From: Cranoglanis bouderius
Taxonomy: Eukaryota > Chordata > Actinopteri > Siluriformes > Cranoglanididae
Reading direction: 5' to 3'
Assembly: GCA_023630585.1 (NCBI GenBank)
Contig: CM042555.1
Span: 18,733,501-18,797,500, forward strand
Length of the DNA stretch: 64,000 bases
The notes under the pieces were generated by a model that had not been told where the DNA came from, did no database searches, and worked only from the letters and a program-made list of their open reading frames with translations. The translations under genes and the position numbers were made by a program. Below, one piece after another: positions 37,037-49,105 of this stretch (its first letter is position 1; each line of letters opens with the position of its first letter).

Positions 37037-37373
37037 TGATATGCTCTCGAGCTGCTTGTGTATACATAACAAACCCGATGTTTACAGTGAAGTGTGAGCG
37101 GCATTGCAGTATTTTAAGCACTGAATTATCTTTTAAAGTGAAATAACAGGTTTATTTTTTTCTTTTATGTGGAGGTTTAAACTGATTTATAATCTCCTGG
37201 CAACATTTTGAAGGTGTTTGGGTATGTTAGGGCATGTAGCTAAGTAGCTCACTAAAGTTAGTGAGTTGATTTGAATACAAAATGAATTAAACGAACAAAC
37301 AAACATGGTTTTTAATGTTCCTTTTAGGGTTTTGTAAGTTGAATATTTTTTGCCTGCACCTCGTTTTGAAGTC

Positions 37374-37416
37374 ATGGCAGCGGACTGTGAGGCATGGCTG
37401 AACGCCAACCCTGTCG
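37374..37416 (+). CDS. PDCD4: PDCD4 exon 2, start codon
   Basis: ATG at 37374 begins MAADCEAWLNANPV and ends TCG|GTAAGT. The N-terminal residues differ from the human MDVENEQILNVNP but share the NxNP end. The likely acceptor is TTCCTTTTAG at 37318-37327, giving 46 bases of 5' UTR in this exon. Confidence 0.9.
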
Positions 37417-39011
37417 GTAAGTGTTGCTTTAATACACAATTTATTTACTTCATGGGTCGAGTAATAAACTGCTCACTCCTCCCTACACGAGCGCCCTACA
37501 TATGCTATAAAACTGCGTGTTATATATACGCTTCCTAGTGCACTGCCACTGTTTTCTTTTTCTTTTGTGCCATTCAGAGATTAAACGTTAAATTTGAGCA
37601 ATAAATATGTACCTGACGTCCATTTTGATAAACATTGAGTTGAAAATGCAAGATCGTGTTTAAAAGAATAATAACAACAAAAAACAAATGGTATAAAATA
37701 AATGCTTTAGAAAACAACGAATTTCGGTCGAGCCCTATTCAGACGTGATTAGTTTTAAAGAATTGTTCTCATAGTATCTCTTGGATTTTAGTTAATGCGC
37801 AGTTGTTTTATATAACGGAAATCGTAGAAATAATTCCAGGAAACCAAAATGAAGCTAAAGGTAGACGAACACAGTAAATACGGGTGTTGTTTTTTTTTTC
37901 TTCTTCTTCTTCTCTCTTCCCCTTCCTTCTGCGGTGACTCAGTAGGATGTGTGATATTCTACATCTGTGTTTTCCTCAAGACTAAAATGAGATAAATGAG
38001 ATGTTGTTCCACTCCAGCTGAGTGTTCAATCCGTCTCTCCTCAGAAGCGGATGATCTGAGCGACTCGTATCAGTCGGGCAACGAGGAGAACGGCCTCGCT
38101 TCCAGAGCCAAGGACGAGATCAACGGAAACTGGGTTCCCGCGCCGGTGGGCACCGTGCACGAGGCTCGGCTCAAGGCCAAGGCCAAGCGGCGCCTCCGCA
38201 AGAACTCGTCCAGAGACTCGGGCCGAGGAGACTCGCTGAGTGAGAACGGAGACGCCTCCCGCGCCGCCGCACCCCCCGCCAGCCCCAAAGGCAAAGTGCT
38301 GGACCGCAGATCACGCCTGGGCAAAGGGAGGGGCCTGCCAAAGAAAGGTGAAATGTCAGTCATCTGCTGTACAGAACGAAGTATATCAGTATGTAGAGCA
38401 TCGTTTAAGAAGAATGAGAAAACGTTCAAGGCTGTTTTCAAGAGCTGTTTTTCTTCTTTTTTTTTTTTTTTTATTTCATCACCTGTTGACTGTTGACCTG
38501 CTGTGTGTGAGGTAAAGGCGCTGTAAGATGTTCTGTGTACACGGTGTTCTCAGTGAGCGCGCCGTTTATGTCCACTTTCTGCTTTCTTTTCCGTCCACAT
38601 GAGGGTTAACGAGTGTCCACAGGATGGCCGAACTCCACCGTCAATCAGCGTGAAGTCCCGCGTGAGGTCATAAACCAGTTACACCGTAAACGCACCACTG
38701 ATTAATTCCATTGTGCACTCCGCCTCGTTTTCGGAGGCGTTTTGTACATAATTACATCATCACACGGATTGTCCTAATGCACTGCGTATACCTTTTTATG
38801 TACGTTTATACCCAGCTCTGTTGAATTCTCCATTCCGATTGGACAGAAGGGGTCCTATAACCGCGGGTTTGAAAATGGAGCAGGTTTATATTAATACGCT
38901 CGTTCTAACACGTTATCGTTTCCATAGTAACAGCTCATACACAGGGAATTGTATAGTGTACTCAAAAGTTATCCTGTTGTCTCTTATCTGCTGCATGTTT
39001 GTCATCTAATA

Positions 39012-39042
<31 letters not shown>

Positions 39043-40659
39043 TGCACGCAGGTCTGTTTAGCACGTTTCCAACATGCCCATTTAAGTTCTCTAATTTGAT
39101 GTCGACAGATCATCCAAGTCTCTTTCTCCCTGTCTCTCGTCACATCCAAAGATTAGTTTCATCCCAACACAGGCGTCGATGTGATTTTTAGTAACGACTT
39201 GTTTTTAGCCGTGATACAATGAGGCGCCTTTGTAGCATTTAGGCGTTTAAGCCCTTTTTAGCCGCACCTGTAGCTGATTTTCCTGAACACACACAAAACC
39301 CCACCCCATAGATGCCCGAGCTTGTTGAACGCCCCCGTATTCCGATCCACACGCTTACGAGGCACGTTTTATGGGTCATGTTTGTAGCTAAGAGGAGGCT
39401 CTTGTAGATACATGTCTCTATTTATTTTATTTGTTGTGTCCTAGAACGTTGTGTAATTTATATAAGTGAGCTTGACGAACAGGAATCGAAATGAAATATA
39501 ACGGCACCATTTTGTGTCTAAGCAGATTTTGATTTGTCGGATCTGTAGTTTGGGTTTCCATCCACGCGCTCTCGTGCAAATTCTGAATTTGTTCATCTAT
39601 AATGCTGCCGACTGTTTTGGCGCTTCGTCAAAATCCGGATGGAAACGTACTCCCTGAACTCAGGGTCCATCTTTAGTGATGGTACTCCGTGGATGTGTGC
39701 TCAAGCTATATGAAGGCGTGCTTTTTCTCTCCGCGTGAGCCTCTCGGTTGGCTTGTGCAGAAGTTGTGCAAGTTGTAGACTCCTACAGAAACCCGCATGT
39801 AGATTTAGATCGCTAATGAACAAATGGGAAAGTTGGAATAATGATAAATTATTACAGTAAACAAGTCCTAGGATGAGCAACGGGACGGTCCTTACGATTA
39901 CAGCAGCAGTTCTCGGGTACAAATCGACAGCATCTGGTTCTGAGTAAATACCGAAGGGACTCGGGTGTAAACTGTTTTTAGGAAGTGAAAAATGGTGGGT
40001 TTTTTTAGGCGTTTTTTTTTTTTTGGGGAAGTGCTTCATTTTAGCACTTCATATGCACTATGTATATAAAATGTGTAGTTTATTCACTACATACGCTCAC
40101 TACCCAGGGTGTGATATAGATTTACTTGTAGTAATAGTAAAAGGCATCTCGGTTAAAACTGCCTTGGCGAGTACGATCTGTTTCAGTGATTAAGTAAACG
40201 TAAGGGTGTAAATATTCCATCGCAGCCCTGGTGTGGCTCGAGACGTTGTTTGAGGCGTTGGAATGAATTGTACCTGTTGCATCAGGATCACCGTCGACTC
40301 TGTCAGGGATCGAAATCAACACCTAGGATTAAAGCTGCTTTGTGACGCTGGCTGCTGTCGGAGATGAAACCGAACAGTGGTTTAAAAGCAGAATTCGGAG
40401 TGTGTGTGAAGCCGCAGGTATTGATTATGCAGAATATCTGGTTGTGGTGTAGGAGTGACTGCGGGGGCTGGACTGACACGAACGCTTCAACCTCTCCCTG
40501 TCTCTCTTTCTCTCGTTGTCTGTCTCTCTTGCTTTGTTTCTCTCCCACACCATCTCTCTTGCTGTCATTCTCTCTCATGTGGTCCGTCTGTCCTTCTGTG
40601 TCCGTCGTTTCGGTCTTGTTGTCCGGTTTCTTTCTCTCGCTGTTACTTTCTCTCCTTTA

Positions 40660-40701
<42 letters not shown>

Positions 40702-41455
40702 ATCTCAGTGATTTTGACCGTGCTATGATTGTTAGCACTTTGAGTATTTCTATAACTGCCAGGCTGGGATTTTCACACAGAACAGTCTGGTGCGATTAAA
40801 GAAAAAGCCATCTAGTGAGCGGAAGTTCTGCAGACAGAAACACCTTGTTGACGAGAGAGCTCAACGGAGAATGGCCAGACTGGCTGACCGAAAGGTTACA
40901 GTAACTCAGATAACCGCTCCGTACGGTTGCGGTTCCACTCCTGTCGTCCAAGAACAGAAAGCTGAGGCTGCAGTGGGCACATACTCGCTCACCAAATCTG
41001 GACAGGTGAAGACGGATAAACGTAGCCTGGTCTGATGAATCTGGCTCAGACAGACAGAGAGATGGTAGGGTCAGAATTTGGTGCCAACAGCATGAATCCA
41101 TGCACCCAACCTGCCTTGTGTCTTCAGTCTAGGCTGGTGGAGGTAGTGTAATGGTGTGGGGAATGTTTTCTTGGCACCCTTTGGGCCAATCATCGCTTGA
41201 ATGCCAGAGACTATTTGAGTATCGTTGCTGACCGTGTGCATCCCTTCATGGCCACAATTTACCGTCTTCTAATGGCTACTTCCAGCATGATGATGCACCA
41301 CGTCGCAGAGCAAAAGTCGTCTCAAACTGGAATCCATGCCATGAAGAATTGAGGCTGGTTTGAGAGCAAAGGGAGGCTCTAACCAGTATTAGTGTAGTGT
41401 TCCTAATAAAACGCTCGGTGTGTGATCACTCGGTGCTCTCTCTCTCTCTCTCTCT

Positions 41456-41492
<37 letters not shown>

Positions 41493-43314
41493 TTATTCTT
41501 TCCATTGCATAACCGGGTCAGTCGGTAGTCAGTAAGGCAAGTGTGTTGTGTAATTCTGTCCAGTGGGAAGAAAAGGAGTGTGTATGGACTCTTACTCACA
41601 CTCACTCAGACCGTGTGTGTTGACTGACTTGTGTTTAGTGTGTCATATGGTGCACTAATTCAGGTTTAATCCATGCTGCCTGCCTGCTTAAACAACTGAG
41701 ACTGATTTATATCTTGTGTGTGAGACAAACTTTCCATATATTGATGTAAACACGCTTGTGTGTGTGTGTGTGTGTGTGTGTACAAAGCCAACACATACAC
41801 ATTGTTTGTTGTTGGTGTATCTTGCGTCTAGAGATGCGAGGGGGGCCTCACACTCTCGCACACCATTTTAAAACCTCTTACAGACAATGTGTGTGTGTGT
41901 GTGTGTTTGTACGTGTGCGTGTGCAGGAACAGTATGTACAGAGTGCAGCAGCAGTGTGCGCACATTTCAGCTGCATCAAGGTCAGAGTGAAACACGTTTT
42001 TGTGTGTGTTTTGTAGGTGGAGCTGGCGGTAAAGGTGTGTGGGGAACGCCGGGCGAGGTGTACGACGTGGAGGAGGTCGACGTCCGGGACCCCAATTACG
42101 ACGAAGATCAGGTACCGGGTTTGTCCCAGCACCCGGGTGGTCCGGCCCGACGTCAGTCTGAGCTCTCTCTCTCACACACACACACACATTCCTCAACATC
42201 TTTCAGATAGAGCTAGTTATTATGTGGTCGGCTCTATAAAATGACAGGGAAAGTTTGATAAACACATGTAGAGTTAAACAAGCAGAAGCATGTGATTACT
42301 GTAACTTCTACAGCATATGATCACGCGGTTTCATTTAAACAAAGTATTTTTAGTACTTTAGCTAAACCTCTAGCTGATGGGAACAAAATGGTAAAAGAGG
42401 TAAGTAAGTAAAACGATGTACATAAGCAAGAAGAAAAAAAAAATCCACAGCTTTTCATGTAACTGAGAAACTACAAAGCATAAATTCCTCTTGCTTGAAG
42501 ATGTCGTAAAACTTACTTACAGCTTCACCCAGTTATGCTATTTAGAATAAAATGAATAATTATTCAGGATATAATGACTAGGAATGTAGCTTAAGCTATG
42601 TCTTTAAATAAGATTGAATGTGTATTTGCCCAAAGATTACGTTTATCTTTTATCTAATGATGTGTTGAAGATTCGTAATGACTCACAATTATGATCATCG
42701 TTTTGATCGAGTCATCAGATTATACCGATACAAGTGTTGTATAACTATAATAATTATTCAGAAGTTATGACTGTATAAAACTGTGTTTCTTGTTCAGGAG
42801 AACTGTGTGTACGAGACGGTGGTGCTGCCGCTGGACGGGGACAACTTCACTCGAACTGTCACGCCCATCGTTCAGGAGTACTTCGAGCACGGAGACGCCA
42901 ACGAAGTAGCGGTACGGATGAGGGAGTGATGCAACCTCTTGACACTTCGAGAAAGCCTCATCTTTAAGCTGTTAAGAAATCCTTTGCTTAAGCACTTGGC
43001 CCGATCTCCTTTTCAGAAACGGCAGTGGATGGGTTTTAGCGCAGGATTACAATGCATCGTCAACACATCAATGTCTAGCTGGTACAGGCGAATAGGAAGC
43101 TTACGTTTATGTCGTCCTGTAACCCGAAACAAGATTAATCCGACTCTTTATTAGCTAGAGAACAACTGGAAGTATATCTATAACTGCATATCTAGCCCGA
43201 ATCCAAACAAATCCATATGCTGATATGATTACCTTTACCTTTTATTGAACAAAAGGTTTAATAACAAGATCATGTGCAACTGCTAACTTTGCTTGACTTT
43301 CAAATTACATGCTT

Positions 43315-43375
<61 letters not shown>

Positions 43376-43856
43376 AGGAGTTATTAGGCGAGTTGAATCT
43401 TGGCTCCATGCGCAGTGACGTCCCGCTCCTGGCCGTGTCGCTGGCATTGGAGGCCAAGGCGAGTCAGAGAGAGCTCACGTCCCTCCTGCTGTCACGCCTG
43501 TGTGGCCGAGTCCTCAGCCGCTCCGACATCGAAGCCTCCTTCCACAAGCTGCTGAAAGAGCTGCCTGACCTGGTGCTGGACACACCCACAGCACCACAGG
43601 TAACCAAAAAAACCCTTGCTGATCAGACTGTGCTAATGGGCGTGGCCTAATATTCTAATGACATGCTTGATTGACATCCGTCAAATAACTGAGAACTAAA
43701 CACTTTTCAGCTCACATAGCTATTAGTGTGTGTGTGTGTGTGTGTGTGTGTACATGTAGTGCAAGTTCAGCACTTAAAACACACACACACACACAATTCG
43801 GACTTGCTACAGTTTCACAGCCTTCATTTTTACCCTCCCACTACCTCAGTCTCTCT

Positions 43857-43922
<66 letters not shown>

Positions 43923-46900
43923 AGCTGAGCTGAGCTGGTTTTGTTCAGATTGGAACAGCAGAGGCAGCTCTTTTCTCTCATCAGGGCCTCTCGCTAAATG
44001 CAGAACAAAACACGCGCCACTGGTCATCCCCTCGCTGTCTTGAGTAAACAAGGCAAATGACCCACAACACCACGCTTACACACTCGACCTAACTGCAGTC
44101 TGAACCATTTCCTCATTTATTCATTTTATTTATTTATTTTCTTTCTTTATTCCTCAGTCATCTGGAAATCCCCTGTGGGTTAACACCATATTTTCCAGAC
44201 TAGAACCTTTTTCACAGTTGCTGTAATTGGCACAGCAGCACGTCATAAAGCTTTTTGATACACAATTCGGCCATTCGTTAGCGTGTTAACAGTACCACCT
44301 GTGCTACACGACTGAAGGCTGGATGCTGATATAAAACGCTAGCGTGTCTAATCTAACTTCTCAGCAGTAAACATGACTTTTATATTGACTTCCTAAGGAT
44401 GTATTGTATTTACAGACTGGTATATTCACACACCAGGATTGAAATCAATACAGTGCCAGACAAAGGCAACACTAGCTGGAACTGGGGGTATAGTTTTCAT
44501 TTTAGTCAACCTCTCTGTCAAGCAGAATTGTCTAACCCTTTCATGCATAAATTATCTATATGCATATCCAGATTCTTTAGATTTTATTGTGTGTGTACTT
44601 AAAATCACATGGTGTATGAATTTCTGTTGTCTAAATGTGTAAGTATTTAAAAGTACATGGATCGTTGATGAGTTTAAAAAAAAAAGGCATACAGGTGTGC
44701 CTGAAGTATGTAATGCTGAAAACAAAGCGTAAATATTCATTCTGATCATACGGAATTTACACAGTTTAAGATCGAGGTTTACTTAAGATCGTAGTGTTCA
44801 GTAATGCTCTCAAGCGATTTGGAGGTTTCAGATGTTCAGTGTGATGCTCGGTGTATTCTTGATTTCCTGTGCTGCATTGGAAAGCTCCTCTTTACAATAA
44901 TAAACACACAGAGGTTTTTGTTTCGGTTCAGAACTGTACAGTCAGGAAACTGAAAGTGATGAAGTTCAGATACAGCTCATGTGATCAACCACAGATTTGT
45001 CTGCTGCAGGATGAAACACAACACGCTAAACACATTTAAGCAACAAAAGCATCCGATAAATATCGAGTCATGTTAACTATGCGTGTTTCTTTCTCTTTTT
45101 TTTTCTTTGTTCTTTTGAATAGATACTTGTAATATGATGACACGGGTGACTGAAAGAAATTCCAATATTTGCTCTTGATGCATATTTGTATCATCGTTAT
45201 ATTATTATTATTATTATTGCATATATCTATTATTATTTATTTTATTTTTTTTCCAAGCTCGTTTTTCATAGTTACAATAGTTTTTAAAATCATCTGAACA
45301 GCGACCTCACAGTTAATATTTTGTGACGTTGCAGTAAAACAACAGCATGGACAGGCTGGAGACACGTGCAGAACGTAGAGAACATTTTTTTCAAGCTGTT
45401 TTTATTTTCTTAGGTTCTGAGGTGAGGTACGTGACCATGTGATCATTAGTTTATTCTGTTTGCTTGCAGCTGGTTGGTCAGTTCATTGCCAGAGCTGTAG
45501 CGGATCAGATCCTCTCCGAGAGCTACATCGATGGCTATAAAGGAAGAGTGGACTGCGAGCACTCCAGGTTTGTTTACAACAAGCACACGCCCACTGGGTG
45601 GGGTTTCAGTAAAAACACCAGTTCAAACAGTTCAACTGTAATATTTACAAACGGACTTGATAATCGCCAGTTAATGCGTCCCTCTTATGTGCTTTAATAG
45701 ATCCACTGTTTTACTCCTTTTCGTTCACGTACGCCGGAGGTTTTGTTTTGTACAAACTCCGTACTGTTTAAAACAATTCCATCCTTTTAATTGGATTTAA
45801 TAGAATCTTAGACTTTTTCTTATTTGCTTGTCGCTTATGTAAGATCTGTAGTTTATTTTGTAGGGTTTTTGTTGCACTAAGTAAAAAATATTTACCCCAG
45901 AGATTGGAATTATCTGGTGTAACAGATGAGGGGTTGCAATCTCTGTGTCCGTCTGTCCGCTTATTAAGCACTAAACAGGATTTAGTGTTCAGTCTGTTTA
46001 CTCCAACAGCATGCTTTCAGTCCAGACTAAGTGGATGAGCCGTTTCTACATTGGGTTGTCCTTGAGGCACATTTTCTGGAAATGGAAAAAACACACGAGT
46101 TTTGACTTTGTAGCTCTGATTTGTTACATTTGTATGTGGTTACAAATCGGATTGAGATCAGATTTCTGGCCGACTCGGTTTGACCAGTTAAATCGGATTT
46201 CCCGTTCTTATTTTTATCTATTTACTTTTCCTCGTCACTGACTGTGCATTGATTTCTTGAGGTCAGAAATTTGCAACGAGGAGAACAAACATGGAGGCAG
46301 GTTAGAGGAGGGTATTAGGGCCTGGTGCAATGAAGACCTGCCCCTTCTCCATTCTTTGGTTAAAAACTTCAGGATTTTATGGCCGTTCTTTGTGTTGAAT
46401 ATGTTCAGAATTCACAACTGTGTGCGCACATCATTACTATAGCAACTAAGAGAAAAATGCAGCCCAGAATTGACTCCTTTTCAGTTTGGTGTATTTTAAT
46501 CGTTATATTTGACTTCAGGTCTGATCTCGGTGAGCGCAGTTGGGGTTGGCCTAATTTACTCCGGTGCGTGATCTTCCTGTTTGGTTGCTTTATGTAGGAC
46601 ATGCAGTATTTAGAGTCTAAATCAGTCTTCAGTAATAAACTCAAGGCTGTGTTCAGTTCATTTAAATTATAATAAATATATAGTTCTATATTTATAGCCT
46701 GTGACCCATGCTCCCTGGGATAGGCTCCAGGTTCCCCGTGACCCAGGAAGGATAAGCGGTATAGAAAATGGATGGCTATTTTGTTCAAACTGGTTGAATG
46801 ATTGTGATTTAAATAATCATGGGTATCATTTTAGTTATTATTCAGCCCTGGTCCATTTGAATGACAGCTGTGTGTTTGACTGACAGGGCTGCTCTGGACC

Positions 46901-48889
46901 GCGCCGCCGTACTACTAAAGATGCGCAAGGAGGCGGGACTTAAGATCGATAACCTCTGGGGCTCAGGGGGAGGCCAGAGACCTGTCAATCAACTCATCAA
47001 AGAGGTCAGGACTCCGCCCACACGCGTATCGTAACACTGAGTGACAGTGATTTGCTTTTTTATGTAATAAAGGATGGATTAATAATGTAATTTTCCATTA
47101 TGAGAAATATGGAGTTAATTTATTGGGTCATTTTCTAGTTTTAGTAACTATTTTACAATAAATAACAATTACACAATAAGAGTTTCAGATAAGAATATGA
47201 TGTTTTCACAACCTCTTGCACATAAATTATAATTCTAAATACATTACATTTTCAAGCTTGATATTCTGTGCCTTTAGTCCTGTTTAACAAAACAAGTTGT
47301 CTATGTTGCGCTAAAGAACACGGTGTTCCCATCACCCGAGCCTCCTCAGCTAGTCCTTATCTTTTTCTAGTGGACCGAATTGTGCTTCAGACCTGCTTTG
47401 AAGAAGGCAATGTTCTGTTTGAGGTTTTAAAAAGTTCTCGGAGGAAATGAAAGCGGTTGTGAGTCCAGCCTTTGCCTTTGTAACAGCCATTAATGAAGTC
47501 AAATGATATTCTCGCCCCATGACTAATATAATGGCATGTCACCACACTAAACTAAAGTATAAACTAAACGTCTTGTTGCATTTCTGTGTCGTCTGTCTTT
47601 ATGTCCGGAGGTTGTTCAGGCGTTTTGCAATTTCGCATTCATACACCGACCTAACGGATTGTTTTTCTTGTATAGATGATTATTTGTTGGCTTTGTGCTG
47701 TAGAATTGGTGAGGTCTGATTGTGTGCCATGTTTATAGAACTACTTGGAGGACTGTACACGTTTCACTTCCTCAGGTAAACCTGCTTCTGAAGGAGTACG
47801 TGCTCTCGGGTGACACGGCGGAGGCGGAGCGGTGTTTGAAGGAGCTCGAGGTGCCGCACTTCCATCATGAGTTTGTCTACGAGGTAACTTTAGCACGTAT
47901 TTATCCGTGAACATAACGTAACTCGACAAAAGGTACTACAGGCCCCACTTAGGAGTACCATTTGTTCCTGTTGGTGAAATCTTCAGTACTCGGAAGGTGG
48001 CCAATTTAAAAATAGATAGATAGATAGATAGATAAATAAATAAATAAACTCTTTTGTGAATAAGTTTGGATATCATAGGTTTAGATACCATCCTTATTAG
48101 CTGTGTTTGGTTGTGGTGGTAATCTGTTTACTTAGAAATGAACATGTTTGCTTTCTCTCTCTCGCTTATCCTCTCACAGGCGATAGTCATGGTTCTGGAA
48201 TCCAAAGGAGACAGGACGCTCCAAATGATCCTGAAGCTGCTGAAATCTCTCTTTGACTCTTCAGTCATCACTCTGGACCAAATGAGAAGGGTGCGATGCC
48301 ACCTGCTGGTCACATTTGTGTTCCTCTGCAGATAACAGCCATACCAGAACATATGCAGAGCTCAATCTCATCTTGTCCACAGGACACGATTTTTATTTGT
48401 TTTTTAAATTATAGACAAACATGAAAATCAGGAAAGTAAGAAATCTGAAGTATTATCAACAAACGCAAAGTGTTAGATTATTAACAACTCCTGTTTTTAC
48501 TCACGACAGGGTTACGAGAGAGTGTATATGGATATTGCTGATATTAATATCGATGTGCCGTGTGCGTACTCTCTACTCGAGCACTTTGTGGACAAGAGCT
48601 TTAGTGCTGGAATCATCGACAAAAAACTCCGAGACCTGTGTCCGTGTCGGTAAGTGTGCCACGATTATCTTTATTTATTTATTTATTTATTTATTTATTA
48701 AAAAAAACAAAAAAAACCTAATTGAATTCATGGTGATTAAAACTGTATTATACGTTCTGTAGCGTATAACAGAACAGTTTCTGTATACAGTGTTGTAAGC
48801 TAATGCATTGTTTTTACTTCTTTCCCAGAGGAAGGAAGAGGTTTGTCAGTGAAGGAGATGGCGGACTTCTCAAACTCGAAACCTACTGA
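37374..48889 (+). CDS. PDCD4: Programmed cell death protein 4, complete, 11 coding exons
   Basis: PDCD4 binds eIF4A through two MA3 domains, blocks its helicase and RNA binding, and represses translation; it also acts in the nucleus and is a tumour suppressor in mammals. CDS exons: 37374-37416, 38045-38347, 42017-42111, 42798-42911, 43378-43599, 45470-45567, 46887-47004, 47776-47883, 48180-48290, 48510-48649 and 48829-48889. They total 1413 bases, or 470 residues (human 469), in frame throughout. Visible features: basic KAKAKRRLRK (58-67), the S6K/beta-TrCP segment RDSGRGDS (71-78), RRSRLGKGRGLPKKG, MA3 domain 1 (about 157-280), MA3 domain 2 (about 325-448) and the C-terminal Akt-type site RKRFVSEGD (453-461). 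The start is the first ATG after the exon 2 acceptor. The gene converges with BBIP1. Confidence 0.97.
38045..38347 (+). CDS. PDCD4: PDCD4 exon 3, NLS and phosphodegron
   Basis: The 303-base exon has acceptor CTCCTCAG and donor AAAG|GTGAAA. It encodes the acidic start (EADDLSDSYQSGNEENG), INGNWV, then KAKAKRRLRKNSSRDSGRGD and KGRGLPKKG. Human S67 is an S6K1 site and DSGRGDS is the beta-TrCP degron; both are intact here. Confidence 0.96.
38700..38970 (+). repeat. Dispersed repeat, copy 4 (partial), in PDCD4 intron 3
   Basis: Contains TTGAATTCTCCATTCCGATT (38821-38840), then TTCTAACACGTTATCG and CATAGTAACAGCTCATACAC (38902-38952), matching the copies at 4719-4765 and 24560-24606. Confidence 0.55.
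40480..40698. repeat. CT-rich tract in PDCD4 intron 3
   Basis: Pyrimidine-rich text made of CTCT and TGTCT units, ending in (CT)n and a short (GT)n. The frames across it are artefacts. Confidence 0.85.
40699..41425 (+). mobile_element. Degenerate Tc1-like transposon with internal deletions
   Basis: In order, the DNA still encodes pieces of a Tc1-like transposase: DLSDFDRAMIV, then RMARLADRKVTVTQITAPYG, then DGRVRIW-like and GVMVWG-like text. These pieces lie in different frames. Segments are missing after ITAPYG and after TCTCAAACTGG (about 41330), so the D-N-P-I-E catalytic block is gone. The end GTTCCTAATAAAACGCTCGG (about 41399-41418) resembles the terminal repeat. It cannot make transposase. 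Confidence 0.8.
41435..41489. repeat. (TC)n microsatellite
   Basis: A TC run with one interruption, directly after the Tc1 remnant. GT runs follow at about 41756-41780 and 41887-41907. Confidence 0.9.
42017..42111 (+). CDS. PDCD4: PDCD4 exon 4
   Basis: The 95-base exon encodes GAGGKGVWGTPGEVYDVEEV and DVRDPNYDEDQ, almost identical to human. Acceptor TTTTGTAG, donor CAG|GTACCG. Confidence 0.97.
42798..42911 (+). CDS. PDCD4: PDCD4 exon 5, start of MA3 domain 1
   Basis: The 38 residues include ENCVYETVVLPLDGDNF and PIVQEYFEHGDANEVA, the first helices of MA3 domain 1. Acceptor TTGTTCAG, donor GCG|GTACGG. Confidence 0.97.
43317..43375. repeat. (CT)n(GT)n microsatellite before PDCD4 exon 6
   Basis: About 45 bases of CT followed by 14 of GT run straight into the TAG acceptor, so the microsatellite serves as the polypyrimidine tract. 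Confidence 0.95.
43378..43599 (+). CDS. PDCD4: PDCD4 exon 6, MA3 domain 1
   Basis: The 74 residues include MRSDVPLLAVSLALEAKASQ, RELTSLLLSRLCG, KLLKELPDLVLDTPTAPQ. The last part matches human LALDTPRAPQ. Donor CAG|GTAACC. Confidence 0.97.
43858..43920. repeat. (GT)n microsatellite
   Basis: A GT run of about 63 bases in PDCD4 intron 6. Shorter GT and CA runs lie at 43725-43751 and 43779-43796. Confidence 0.95.
45470..45567 (+). CDS. PDCD4: PDCD4 exon 7, end of MA3 domain 1
   Basis: It encodes LVGQFIARAVADQILSESYI and DGYKGRVDCEHS, ending with AG of an Arg codon. Acceptor GCTTGCAG, donor CCAG|GTTTGT. Confidence 0.97.
46690..46780 (+). mobile_element. LINE/SINE 3' tail, copy 2
   Basis: GGGATAGGCTCCAGGTTCCC (46718-46737) and GGATAAGCGGTATAGAAAAT (46750-46769) with an ATGG end are the hallmark of a fish L2-type tail. 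It lies in PDCD4 intron 7. Confidence 0.6.
46887..47004 (+). CDS. PDCD4: PDCD4 exon 8, inter-MA3 linker
   Basis: It encodes AALDRAAVLLKMRKEAGLKI, then DNLWGSGGGQRPVNQLIKE. Human has VLLSMSKGGKRKDSVWGSGGGQQ here, so the linker differs but the WGSGGGQ signature holds. Donor GAG|GTCAGG. Confidence 0.96.
47776..47883 (+). CDS. PDCD4: PDCD4 exon 9, MA3 domain 2
   Basis: The 36 residues include LLLKEYVLSGDTAEAERCLK and ELEVPHFHHEFVYE, the start of MA3 domain 2. Acceptor TTCCTCAG, donor GAG|GTAACT. Confidence 0.97.
48180..48290 (+). CDS. PDCD4: PDCD4 exon 10, MA3 domain 2
   Basis: The 37 residues include AIVMVLESKGDRTLQMIL and LLKSLFDSSVITLDQMRR. The donor AGG|GTGCGA departs from consensus. Confidence 0.96.
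48510..48649 (+). CDS. PDCD4: PDCD4 exon 11, end of MA3 domain 2
   Basis: It encodes GYERVYMDIADINIDVPCAY, SLLEHFVDKSFSAGIIDKKL and RDLCPC. Acceptor ACGACAG, donor TCG|GTAAGT. Confidence 0.97.
48829..48889 (+). CDS. PDCD4: PDCD4 exon 12, C-terminus
   Basis: It encodes GRKRFVSEGDGGLLKLETY and TGA. The RKRFVS motif corresponds to human S457, phosphorylated by Akt. Acceptor TTTCCCAG. Confidence 0.97.
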
Positions 48890-49097
48890 GTCCACCACTT
48901 CCCGTGTCCACCTCATCTGCCGCGTTTGAGGAAACTAGCGCTACTCGTCTAAAAACTGCATACGTGTGTGTGTGTGTGTATGTATCCTACAGGTTTAGGT
49001 ATATATCTCCTCCTGACAAGAACGTAGAGCTTACGCAGAGGAACGCGGCTATGGAATAACCCAAACACGCGTGCGCACACACCTTTAAGGTGACTAA

Positions 49098-49105
49098 ATA
49101 AGCTA
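49098..49105 (+). promoter_or_regulatory. PDCD4: miR-21 8-mer target site in the PDCD4 3' UTR
   Basis: ATAAGCTA pairs with miR-21 bases 2-8 and has A opposite base 1. It lies 209 bases after the stop codon. Human PDCD4 is a well-known miR-21 target with the same site early in its 3' UTR. Confidence 0.75.
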
